Position numbers and translations under genes: made by a program | Origin: Sympetrum striolatum | Lineage: Eukaryota > Arthropoda > Insecta > Odonata > Libellulidae | Direction: 5' to 3' | Length of the DNA: 64,000 nucleotides | Assembly: GCA_947579665.1 (NCBI GenBank) | Contig: CANPUZ010000074.1 | Span: forward strand, 274,001-338,000 | Notes under the pieces: model-generated | The model's input: only the letters and a program-made list of their open reading frames with translations | Told to the model about the DNA's origin: nothing | Databases searched by the model: none | In this document: positions 49,866-62,200 of the stretch, in pieces | How positions within the stretch are numbered: the first letter of the stretch is position 1 | How the letters are laid out: the number at the start of each line of letters is the position of its first letter

Positions 49866-52800
49866 TTCCTTATTTTATCGAGATTTGACCGAAAAAAGCA
49901 AGAAAAAAGAATAATTTTAGCGAAATTTTAATTTTTTTCCTCTTTTTTTCCCTTAATTTTCCTTATTTTATCGAGATTTGACCGAAAAAAGCAAGAAAAA
50001 CGAATAATTTTAGCGAAATTTCAATTTTTTTCCTCTTTTTTTTCCTTAATTTTCCTTAGTTTATCGAGATTTGACCGAAAAAAGCAAGAAAAACGAATTA
50101 TTTTAGCGAAATTTCAATTTTTATCCTCTTTTTTTCCCTTAATTAATTTAGATTTAACCGAAAAAAGCAATATAACGAATAATTTTAGCGAAATTTTAAT
50201 TTCTTTCTTCTTTTTTTCCCTTGATTTTCCTTATTTTATCGAGATTTGACCGAAAAAGCAAGAAAAAAGAATAATTTTATCGAAATTTCAATTTTTATCA
50301 TCTTTTTTCCCTTGATTTTCCTTATTTTATCGATATTTGACCGAAAAAAGCAAGAAAAACGAATAATTTTAGCGAAATATCAATTTTTATCCCCTTTTTT
50401 TCCCTTAATTTTCCTATTTTATCGAGATTTGACCGAAAAGAGCAAGAAAAACGAATAATTTTAGCGAAATTTCAATTTTTTTCATCTTTTTTTCCCTTAA
50501 TTTTCCTTATTTTATCGAGATTTGACCGAAAAAAGCAAGAAAAACGAGTAATTTTTTCGAAATTTCAATTTTTTTCCTCTTTTTTCCCTTTAATTTTCCT
50601 TATTTTATCGAGATTTGACCGAAAAAAGCAAGAAAAACGAATAATTTTAGCGAAATTTTAATTTTTTTCCTCTTTTTTTCCCTTAATTTTCCTTATTTTA
50701 TCGAGATTTGGCCGAAAAAAGCAAGAAAAACGAATAATTTTAGCGAAATTTCAATTTTTATCATCTTTTTTCCCTTGATTGTCCTTATTTTATCGAGATT
50801 TGACCGAAAAAAGCAAGAAAAACGAATTATTTTATCGAAATTTCAATTTTTATCATCTTTTTTCCCTTGATTTTCCATATTTTATCGAGATTTGACCGAA
50901 AAAAGCAAGAAAAACGAATAATTTTAGCGAAATATCAATTTTTATCCTCTTTTTTTCCCTTAATTTTCCTTATTTTATCGAGATTTGGCCGAAAAAAGCA
51001 AGAAAAACGAATCATTTTAGCGAAATTTCAATTTTTTACTCTTTTTTTCCCATAATTTTCCTTAGTTTATCGAGATTTGACCGAAAAAAGCAAGAAAAAC
51101 GAATAATTTTAGCGAAATATCAATTTTTATCATCTTTCTTCCCTTGATTTTCCTTATTTTATCGAGATTTGACCGAAAAAAGCAAGAAAAACGAATAATT
51201 TTATCGAAATTTCAATTTTTATCATCTTTTTTCCCTTGATTTTCCTTATTTTATCGAGATTTGACCGATAAATGCAAGAAAAACGAATAATTTTAGCGAA
51301 ATATCAATTTTTATCCTCTTTTTTTCCCTTAATTTTCCTTATTTTATCGAGATTTGACCAAAAAAAGGAACAAAAACGAATAATTTTAGCGAAATTTCCA
51401 ATTTTTTTCCAATTTTTTTTCCCTTAATTTTCCTTATTTTATCTAGATTTGACCGAAAAAAGCAAGAAAAACGAATAATTTTACCGAAATATCAATTTTT
51501 ATCCTCTTTTTTTCCCTTAATTTTCCTTATTTTATCGAGATTTGACCGAAAAAAGCAAGAAAAAAGAATAATTTTATCGAAATTTAAATTTTTATCATCT
51601 TTTTTCCCTTGATTTTCCTTATTTTATCGAGATTTGACCGAAAAAAGCAAGAAAAACGAATAATTTTATCGAAATTTCAATTTTTATCATCTTTTTTCCC
51701 TTGATTTTCCTTATTTTATCGAGATTTGACCGAAAAAAGAAAGAAAAACGAATAATTTTAGCGAAATTTTAATTTTTTTCCTTTTTTTTTCCCTTAATTT
51801 TCCTTATTTTTTCGAGATTTGGCCGAAAAAAGCAAGTAAAACGAATAATTTTTGCGAAATTTCAATTTTTTTCCTCTTTTTTCCCCTTAATTTTCCTTAT
51901 TTTATCGAGATTTGACCGAAAAAAGCAAGAAAAACGAATAATTTTATCGAAATTTCAATTTCTATCCTCTTCTCTTCCCTTAATATTCCTTATTTTATCG
52001 AGATTTGACCAAAAAAAGGAAGAAAAACGAATAATTTTAGCGAAATTTCAATTTTTTTCCACTTTTTTTTCCTTAATTTTCCTTATTTTATCGAGATTTG
52101 ACCGAAAAAAGCAAGAAAAACGAATAATTTTAGCGAAATTTCGATTTTTTTCCTCTTTTTTTTGCTTAATTTTCCTTAGTTTATCGAGATTTGACCGAAA
52201 AAAGCAAGAAAAACGAATTATTTTAGCGAAATTTCAATTTTTATCCTCTTTTTTTCCCTTAATTAATTTAGATTTAACCGAAAAAAGCAAGAAAACGAAT
52301 AATTATAGCGAAATTTTAATTTCTTTCTTCTTTTTTTCCCTTAATTTTCCTTATTTTATCGAGATTTGACCGAAAAAAGCAAGAAAAACGAATAATTTTA
52401 ACGAAATATCAATTTTTATCATCTTTTTTCCCTTGATTTTCCTTATTTTATCGAGATTTGACCGAAAAAAGCAAGAAAAAAGAATAATTTTATCGAAATT
52501 TCAATTTTTATCATCTTTTTTCCCTTGATTTTCCTTATTTTATCGATATTTGACCGAAAAAAGCAAGAAAAACGAATAATTTTAGCGAAATATCAATTTT
52601 TATCCTCTTTTTTTCCCTTAATTTTCCTTATTTTATCGAGATTTGACCGAAAAGAGCAAGAAAAACGAATAATTTTAACGAAATTTCAATTTTTTTCATC
52701 TTTTTTTCCCTTAATTTTCCTTATTTTATGGAGATTTGACCGAAAAAAGCAAGAAAAACGAATAATTTTAGCGAAATTTTAATTTTTTTCCTCTTTTTTT

Positions 52801-53209
52801 TCCTTTAATTTTTCTTATTTTATCGAGATTTGGCCGAAAAAAGCAAGTAAAACGAATAATTTTTGCGAAATTTCAATTTTTTTCCTCTTTTTTCCCTTTA
52901 ATTTTCCTTATTTTATCGAGATTTGACTGAAAAAAGCAAGAAAAACGAATAATTTTAGCGAAATTTTAATTTTTTTCCTCTTTTTTTCCCTTAATTTTAC
53001 TTATTTTATCGAGATTTGGCCGAAAAAAGCAAGTTAAACGAATAATTTTTGCGAAATTTCAATTTTTTTTTCCACTTAATTTTCCTTATTTTATCGAGAT
53101 TTGACCAAAAAAAGGAAGAAAAACGAATAATTTTATCGAAATTTCAATTTTTATCATCTTTTTTCCCTTGATTTTCCTTATTTTATCGAGATTTGACCGA
53201 AAAAAGAAA
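49866..53209 (+). repeat. Satellite sub-block, mosaic of right-arm variants
   Basis: About 36 monomers that reuse the same markers as 43.9-48.5 kb: short monomers near 50147 and 52264, TTCCAATTTT tail near 51392, CCGAAAAAAGAAAG near 51733. The combination looks like a mosaic of neighbouring units joined by unequal exchange. No gene seen. Confidence 0.72.
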
Positions 53210-54375
53210 GAAAAACGAATAATTTTAGCGAAATTTTAATTGTTTTCCTTTTTTTTTCCCTTAATTTTCCTTTTTTTTTCGAGATTTGGCCGAAAAAAGC
53301 AAGTAAAACGAATAATTTTTGCGAAATTTCAATTTTTTTCCTCTTTTTTCCCCTTAATTTTCCTTATTTTATCGAGATTTGACCGAAAAAAGCAAGAAAA
53401 ACGAATAATTTTATCGAAATTTCAATTTCTATCCTCTTCTCTTCCCTTAATACTCCTTATTTTATCGAGATTTGACCAAAAAAAGGAAGAAAAACGAATA
53501 ATTTTAGCGAAATTTCAATTTTTTTCCACTTTTTTTTCCTTAATTTTCCTTATTTTATCGAGATTTGACCGAAAAAAAGCAAGAAAAACGAATAATTTTA
53601 GCGAAATTTCAATTTTTTTCCTCTTTTTTTTCCTTAATTTTCCTTAGTTTATCGAGATTTGACCGAAAAAAGCAAGAAAAACGAAATATTTTAGCGAAAT
53701 TTCAATTTTTATCCTCTTTTTTTCCCTTAATTAATTTAGATTTAACCGAAAAAAGCAAGAAAACGAATAATTATAGCGAAATTTTAATTTCTTTCTTCTT
53801 TTTTTCCCTTAATTTTCCTTATTTTATCGAGATTTGACCGAAAAAAGCAAGAAAAACGAATAATTTTAACGAAATATCAATTTTTATCATCTTTTTTCCC
53901 TTGATTTTCCTTATTTTATCGAGATTTGACCGAAAAAAGCAAGAAAAAAGAATAATTTTATCGAAATTTCAATTTTTATCAACTTTTTTCCCTTGATTTT
54001 CCTTATTTTATCGATATTTGACCGAAAAAAGCAAGAAAAACGAATAATTTTAGCGAAATATCAATTTTTATCCTCTTTTTTTCCCTTAATTTTCCTTATT
54101 TTATCGAGATTTGACCGAAAAGAGCAAGAAAAACGAATAATTTTAGCGAAATTTCAATTTTTATCATCTTTTTTCCCTTGATTTTCCTTATTTTATCGAG
54201 ATTTGACCGAAAAAAGCAAGAAAAACGAATAATTTTAGCGAAATATCAATTTTTATCCTCTTTTTTTCCCTTAATTTTCCTTATTTTATCGAGATTTGAC
54301 CAAAAAAAGGAACAAAAACGAATAATTTTAGCGAAATTTCCAATTTTTTTCCAATTTTTTTTCCCTTAATTTTCC
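53210..54375 (+). repeat. Duplicated satellite block, copy 2 (partner 47340-48500)
   Basis: Second copy of the 47.3-48.5 kb block. It carries one extra A in the CCGAAAAAAAGC run near 53571 and one extra T near 53278 relative to the partner. Confidence 0.85.
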
Positions 54376-54599
54376 TTATTTTATCGAGATTTGACCGAAA
54401 AAAGCAAGAAAAACGAATAATTTTAGCGAAATTTCAATTTTTTTCCTCTTTTTTTTCCTTAGTTTATCGAGATTTGACCGAAAAAAGCAAGAAAAACGAA
54501 TTATTTTAGCGAAATTTCAATTTTTATCCTCTTTTTTTCCCTTAATTAATTTAGATTTAACCGAAAAAAGCAATATAACGAATAATTTTAGCGAAATTT

Positions 54600-56115
54600 T
54601 AATTTTTTTCCTTTTTTTTCCCTTAATTTTCCTTATTTTTTCGAGATTTGGCCGAAAAAAGCAAGTGAAACGAATAATTTTTGCGAAATTTCAATTTTTT
54701 TCCTCTTTTTTCCCCTTAATTTTCCTTATTTTATCGAGATTTGACCGAAAAAAGCAAGAAAAACGAATAATTTTATCGAAATTTCAATTTCTATCCCCTT
54801 CTCTTACCCTTAATTTTCCTTATTTTATCGAGATTTGACGAAAAAAAGGAAGAAAAACGAATAATTTTAGCGAAATTTCAATTTTTTTCCACTTTTTTTC
54901 CCTTAATTTTCCTTATTTTATCGAGATTTGACCGAAAAAAGCAAGAAAAACGAATAATTTTAGCGAAATTTAAATTTTTTTCCTCTTTTTTTTCCTTAAT
55001 TTTCCTTAGTTTATTGAGATTTGACCGAAAAAAGCAAGAAAAACGAATTATTTTAGCGAAATTTCAATTTTTATCCTCTTTTTTTCCCTTAATTAATTTA
55101 GATTTAACCGAAAAAAGCAAGAAAACGAATAATTATAGCGAAATTTTAATTTCTTTCTTCTTTTTTTCCCTTAATTTTCCTTATTTTATCGAGATTTGAC
55201 CGAAAAAAGCAAGAAAAACGAATAATTTTAGCGAAATATCAATTTTATCCTCTTTTTTTCCCTTAATTTTCCTTATTTTATCGAGATTTGACCGAAAAAA
55301 GCAAGAAAAACGAATAAGTTTATCGAAATTTCAATTTTTATCATCTTTTTTCCCTTGATTTTCCTTATTTTATCGAGATTTGACCGAAAAAAGCAAGAAA
55401 AACGAATAATTTTATCGAAATTTCAATTTTTATCATCTTTTTTCCCTTGATTTTCCTTATTTTATCGAGATTTGACCGAAAAAAGAAAGAAAAACGAATA
55501 ATTTTAGCGAAATTTTAATTTTTTTCCTTTTTTTTCCCTTAATTTTCCTTATTTTTTCGAGATTTGGCCGAAAAAAGCAAGTGAAACGAATAATTTTTGC
55601 GAAATTTCAATTTTTTTCCTCTTTTTTCCCCTTAATTTTCCTTATTTTATCGAGATTTGACCGAAAAAAGCAAGAAAAACGAATAATTTTATCGAAATTT
55701 CAATTTCTATCCTCTTCTCTTCCCTTAATTTTCCTTATTTTATCGAGATTTGACGAAAAAAAGGAAGAAAAACGAATAATTTTAGCGAAATTTCAATTTT
55801 TTTCCACTTTTTTTCCCTTAATTTTCCTTATTTTATCGAGATTTGACCGAAAAAAGCAAGAAAAACGAATAATTTTAGCGAAATTTCAATTTTTTTCCTC
55901 TTTTTTTTCCTTAATTTTCCTTAGTTTATCGAGATTTGACCGAAAAAAGCAAGAAAAACGAATTATTTTAGCGAAATTTCAATTTTTATCCTCTTTTTTT
56001 CCCTTAATTAATTTAGATTTAACCGAAAAAAGCAAGAAAACGAATAATTATAGCGAAATTTTAATTTCTTTCTTCTTTTTTTCCCTTAATTTTCCTTATT
56101 TTATCGAGATTTGAC
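54600..56115 (+). repeat. Tandem duplication, about 915-bp unit, with a distant third copy
   Basis: Copies begin with the AAGTGAAACG monomer (54663/55579), then GACGAAAAAAAGGAAG (54837/55752), then a short monomer (55095/56009). A third copy of this order lies at about 63040-63660, with AAGTTAAACG (63112), GACGAAAAAAAGGAAG (63284) and a short monomer (63540). Confidence 0.85.
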
Positions 56116-57569
56116 CGAAAAAAGCAAGAAAAACGAATAATTTTAGCGAAATATCAATTTTTATCATCTTTTTTCCCTTGATTTTCCTTATTTTATCGAG
56201 ATTTGACCGAAAAAAGCAAGAAAAAAGAATAATTTTATCGAAATTTCAATTTTTATCATCTTTTTTCCCTTGATTTTCCTTATTTTATCGATATTTGACC
56301 GAAAAAAGCAAGAAAAACGAATAATTTTAGCGAAATATCAATTTTTATCCTCTTTTTTTCCCTTAATTTTCCTTATTTTATCGAGATTTGACCGAAAAGA
56401 GCAAGAAAAACGAATAATTTTAGCGAAATTTTAATTTTTTTCCTCTTTTTTTTCCTTAATTTTCCTTATTTTATCGAGATTTGGCCGAAAAAAGCAAGTT
56501 AAACGAATAATTTTTGCGAAATTTCAATTTTTTTCCTCTTTTTTCCTTTTTAATTTTCCTTATTTTATCGATATTTGACCGAAAAAAGCAAGAAAAACGA
56601 ATAATTTTAGCGAAATTTTAATTTTTTTCCTCTTTTTTTCCCCTAATTTTCCTTATTTTATCGAGATTTGGCCGAAAAAAGCAAGTAAAACGAATAATTT
56701 TTGCGAAATTTCAATTTTTTTTCCCCTTAATTTTCCTTATTTTATCGAGATTTGACCAAAAAAAGGAAGAAAAACGAATAATTTTAGCGAAATTTCAATT
56801 TTTTCCACTTTTTTTCCCTAAATTTTCCTTATATTATCGAGATTTGACCGAAAAAAGCAAGAAAAACTAATAATTTTAGCGAAATTTTAATTTTTTTCCT
56901 CTTTTTTTCCCTTAATTTTCCTTATTTTATCGAGATTTGGCCGAAAAAAGCTAGTAAAACGAATAATTTTTGCGAAATTTCAATTTTTTTCCTCTTTTTT
57001 CCCCTTAATTTTCCTTATTTTATCGAGATTTGACCGAAAAAAGCAAGAAAAACGAATAATTTTAGCGAAATTTTAATTTTTTTCCTCTTTTTTCCCTTAA
57101 TTTTCCTTATTTTATCGAGATTTGGCCGAAAAAAGCAAGTAAAACGAATAATTTTTGCGAAATTTCAATTTTTTTCCTCTTTTTCCCCTTAATTTTCCTT
57201 ATTTTATCGAGATTTGACCAAAAAAAGGAAGAAAAACGAATAATTTTAGCGAAATTTCAATTTTTTTCCACTTTTTTTCCCTTAATTTTCCTTATTTTAT
57301 CGAGATTTGACCGAAAAATGCAAGAAAAACGAATAATTTTAGCGAAATTTCAATTTTTTTCCTCTTTTTTTCATTAATTTTCCTTAGTTTATCGAGATTT
57401 GACCGAAAAAAGCAAGAAAAACGAATAATTTTAGCGAAATTTCAATTTTTATCCTCTTTTTTTCCCTTAATTAATCGAGATTTAACCGAAAAAAGCAAGA
57501 TAACGAATAATTATAGCGAAATTTTAATTTTTTTCTTCTTTTTTTCCCTTAATTTTCCTTATTTTATCG
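56116..57569 (+). repeat. Satellite sub-block, repeated GGCCG / AAGTAAAACG monomers
   Basis: About 16 monomers with frequent alternation of a GATTTGGCCG/AAGTAAAACG/TTTTTGCG monomer and a normal GACCG monomer (near 56476, 56664, 56934, 57119), that is, dimer-scale periodicity. Short monomer near 57475 reads TTAATTAATCGAG, the left-arm form. No gene seen. Confidence 0.72.
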
Positions 57570-57599
57570 AGATTTGACCGAAAAATGCAAGAAAAACGA

Positions 57600-59265
57600 A
57601 TAATTTTAGTGAAATATCAATTTTTATCATCTTTTTTCCCTTGATTTTCCTTATTTTATCGAGATTTGACCGAAAAAAGCAAGAAAAACGAATAATTTTA
57701 TCGAAATTTCAATTTTTATCATCTTTTTTCCCTTGAATATCCTTATTTTATCGAGATTTGACCGAAAAAAGCAAGAAAAACGAATAATTTTAGTGAAATA
57801 TCAATTTTTATCCTCTTTTTTTCCCTAAATTTTCCTTATTTTATCGAGATTTGACCGAAAAGAGCAAGAAAAACGAATAATTTTAGCGAAATTTCAATTT
57901 TTTTCATCTTTTTTTCCCTTAATTTTCCTTATTTTATCGAGATTTGACCGAAAAAAGCAAGAAAAACGAATAATTTTAGCGAAATTTTAATTTTTTTCCT
58001 CTTCTTTTCCCTTAATTTTCCTTATTTTATCGAGATTTGGCCGAAAAAAGCAAGTAAAACGAATAATTTTTGCGAAATTTCAATTTTTTTCCTCTTTTTT
58101 CCCCTTAATTTTCCTTATTTTATCGAGATTTGACCGAAAAAAGCAAGAAAAACGAATAATTTTATCGAAATTTCAATTTCTATCCTCTTCTTTTCCCTTA
58201 ATTTTCCTTATTTTATCGAGATTTGACCAAAAAAAGGAAGAAAAACGAATAATTTTAGCAAAATTTCTATTTTTTTCCACTTTTTTTCCTTAATTTTCCT
58301 TATTTTATCGAGATTTGACCGCAAAAAGCAAGAAAAACGAATAATTTTAGCGAAATTTCAATTTTTTCCTCTTTTTTTCCCTTAATTTTCCTTAGTTTAT
58401 CGAGATTTGACCGAAAAAAGCAAGAAAAACGAATAATTTTAGTGAAATATCAATTTTTATAATCTTTTTTCCCTTGATTTTCCTTATTTTATCGAGATTT
58501 GACCGAAAAAAGCAAGAAAAACGAATAATTTTATCGAAATTTCAATTTTTATCATCTTTTTTCCCTTGAATATCCTTATTTTATCGAGATTTGACCAAAA
58601 AAAGCAAGAAAAACGAATAATTTTAGTGAAATATCAATTTTTATCCTCTTTTTTTCCCTAAATTTTCTTTATTTTATCGAGATTTGACCGAAAAGAGCAA
58701 GAAAAACGAATAATTTTAGCGAAATTTCAATTTTTTTCATCTTTTTTTCCCTTAATTTTCCTTATTTTATCGAGATTTGACCGAAAAAAGCAAGAAAAAC
58801 GAATAATTTTAGCGAAATTTTAATTTTTTTCCTCTTCTTTTCCTATAATTTTCCTTATTTTATCGAGATTTGGCCGAAAAAAGCAAGTAAAACGAATAAT
58901 TTTTGCGAAATTTCAATTTTTTTCCTCTTTTTTCCCCTTAATTTTCCTTATTTTATCGAGATTTGACCGAAAAAAGCAAGAAAAACGAATAATTTTATCG
59001 AAATTTCAATTTCTATACTCTTCTTTTCCCTTAATTTTCCTTATTTTATCGAGATTTGACCAAAAAAAGGAAGAAAAACGAATAATTTTAGCAAAATTTC
59101 GATTTTTTTCCACTTTTTTTCCTTAATATTCCTTATTTTATCGAGATTTGACCGCAAAAAGCAAGAAAAACGAATAATTTTAGCGAAATTTCAATTTTTT
59201 CCTCTTTTTTTCCCTTAATTTTCCTTAGTTTATCGAGATTTGACCGAAAAAAGCAAGAAAAACGA
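57600..59265 (+). repeat. Tandem duplication, about 834-bp unit
   Basis: The variant CTTGAATATCC is at about 57733 and 58566, with TTTAGTGAAATATC flanking monomers and a CCGCAAAAAGC monomer near 58320 and 59153. The unit is nine monomers minus about 3 bp. Copy differences are single bases (CATC versus AATC, GACCG versus GACCA). Confidence 0.85.
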
Positions 59266-62200
59266 ATAATTTTAGCGAAATTTCAATTTTTATCCTCTTT
59301 TTTTCCCTTAATTAATTTAGATTTAACCGAAAAAAGCAAGAAAACGAATAATTATAGCGAAATTTTAATTTTTTTCTTCTTTTTTTCCCTTTATTTTCCT
59401 TATTTTATCGAGATTTGACCGAAAAAAGCAAGAAAAAGGAATAATTTTATCGAAATTGCAACTTCTATCATCTTCTTTTCCCTTAATTTTCCTTATTTTA
59501 TCGAGATTTGACCAAAAAAAGGAAGAAAAACGAATAATTTTAGCGAAATTTCAATTTTTTTCCACTTTTTTTCCCTTAATTTTCCTTATTTTATCGAGAT
59601 TTGACCGAAAAAAGCAAGAAAAACGAATAATTTTAGCGAAATTTCAATTTTTATCCTCTTTTTTTCAATTAATTAATCGAGATTTAACCGAAAAAAGCAA
59701 GAAACAGAATAATAAAAGCGAAATTTTAATTTTTTTCTTCTTTTTTTCCCTTAATTTTCCTTATTTTATTTAGATTTGACCGAAAAAAGCAAGAAAAACG
59801 AATAATTTTAGCGAAATATCAATTTTTATCATCTTTTTTCCCTTGATTTTCCTTATTTTATCGAGATTTGACCAAAAAAAGCAAGAAAAACGAATAATTT
59901 TATCGAAATTTCAATTTTTATCATCTTTTTTCCCTTGATTTTCCTTAGTTTATCGAGATTTGACCGAAAAAAGCAAGAAAAACGAATAATTTTAGCGAAA
60001 TTTCCATTTTTATCCTCTTTTTTTCCCTTAATTAATCGAAATTTAACCGAAAAAAGCAAGAAAACGAATAATTTTTGCGAAATTTCAATTTTTTTCCTCT
60101 TTTTTCCCCTTAATCTTCCTTATTTTATCGAGATTTGACCGAAAAAAGTAAGAAAAACGAATAATTTTATCGAAATTTTAATTTCTATCCTCTTCTTTTA
60201 CCTTAGTTTTCCTTATTTTATCGAGATTTGACCAAAAAAAGGAAGAAAAACGAATAATTTTAGCGAAATTTCAATTTTTTTCCCTTAATTTTCCTTATTT
60301 TATCGAGATTTGACCGAAAAAAGCAAGAAAAACGAATAATTTTTGCGAAATTTCAATTTTTTTTCCTCTTTTTTTCCCTTAATTTTCCTTAGTTTATCGA
60401 GATTTGACCGAAAAATGCAAGAAAAACGAATAATTTTATCGAAATTTCAATTTTCATCATCTTTTTTCCCTTGATTTTCCTTATTTTATCGAGATTTGAC
60501 CGAAAAAAGCAAGAAAAACAAATAATTTTAGCGAAATTTTAATTTTTTTCATCTTTTTTTCCCTTAATTTTCCTTATTTTATCGAGATTTGACCGAAAAA
60601 AGCAAGAAAAACGAATAATTTTAGCGAAATATCAATTTTTATCACCTTTTTTCCTTGATTTTCCTTATTTTATCGAGATTTGACCGAAAAAAGCAAGAAA
60701 AACGAATAATGTAATCGAAATTTAAATTTTCATCATCTTTTTTCCCTTGATTTTCCTTATTTTATCGAGATTTGACCGAAAAAAGCAAGAAAAACGAATA
60801 ATTTTAGCGAAATATCAATTTTTATCCTCTTTTTTTCCCTTAATTTTCCTTATTTAATCGAGATTTGACCGAAAAAAGCAAGAAAAACGACTAATTTTAG
60901 CGAAATTTCAATTTTTTTCATCTTTTTTTCCCTAAATTTTCATTATTTTAACGAGATTTGACCGAAAAAAGCAAGAAAAACGAATAATTTTAGCGAAATT
61001 TTAATTTTTTTTGCTGTTTTTTTCCCTTAATTTTCCTTATTTTATCGAGATTTGGCCGAAAAAAGCAAGTAAAACGAATAATATTTGCGAAATTTCAATT
61101 TTTCCCTCTTTTTTCCCCTTAATTTTCCTTATTTTATCGAGATTTGACCGAAAAAAGCAAGAAAAACGAATAATTTTATCGAAATTTCAATTTCTATCCT
61201 CTTCTTTTCCCTTAATTTTCCTTATTTTATCGAGATTTGACCAAAAAAAGGAAGAAAAACGAATAATTTTAGCGAAATTTCAATTTTTTTCCACTTTTTT
61301 TCCCTTAATTTTCCTTATTTTATCGAGATTTGACCGAAAAAAGCAAGAAAAACGAATAATTTTAGCATAATATCAATTTTTTTCATCTTTTTTTCCCTAA
61401 ATTTTCCTTATTTTATCGAGATTTGGCCGAAAAAAGCAAGTAAAACGAATAATTTTTGCGAAATTTCAATTTTTCCCTTTTTTTTTTTTCCCTTAATTTT
61501 CCTTATTTTATCGAGATTTGACCGAAAAAAGCAAGAAAAACAAATAATTTTAGCGAAATTTTAATTTTTTTCCTCTTTTTTTCCCTAAATTTTCCTTATT
61601 TTATCGAGATTTGGCCGAAAAAAGCAAGTAAAACGAATAATTTTTGCGAAATTTCAATTTTTTCCTCTTTTTTCCCCTTAATTTTCCTTATTTTATCGAG
61701 ATTTGACCGAAAAAAGCAAGAAAAACGAATAATTTTATCGAAATTTCAATTTCTATCCTCTTCTTTTCCCTTAATTTTCCTTATTTTATCGAGATTTGAC
61801 CAAAAAAAGGAAGAAAAACGAATAATTTTATCGTAATTTCAATTTTTATCATCTTTTTTCCCTTGATTGTCCTTATTTTATCGAGATTTGACCGAAAAAA
61901 GCAAGAAAAACGAATAATTTTAGCGAAATATCAATTTTTATCCTCTTTTTTTCCCTTAATTTTCCTTATTTCATCGAGATTTGACCGAAAAAAGCAAGAA
62001 AAACGAATAATTTTAGCAAAATTTCAATTTTTTTCCTCTTTCTTTCCCTTAATTTTCCTTAGTTTTATCGAGATTTGACCGAAAAAAAAGCAAGAAAAAC
62101 GAATAATTTAAGCGAAATTTCAATTTTTATCCTCTTTTTTCCCTAAATTTTCCTTATTTTATCGAGATTTGACCGAAAAAGCAAGAAAAACGAATAATTT

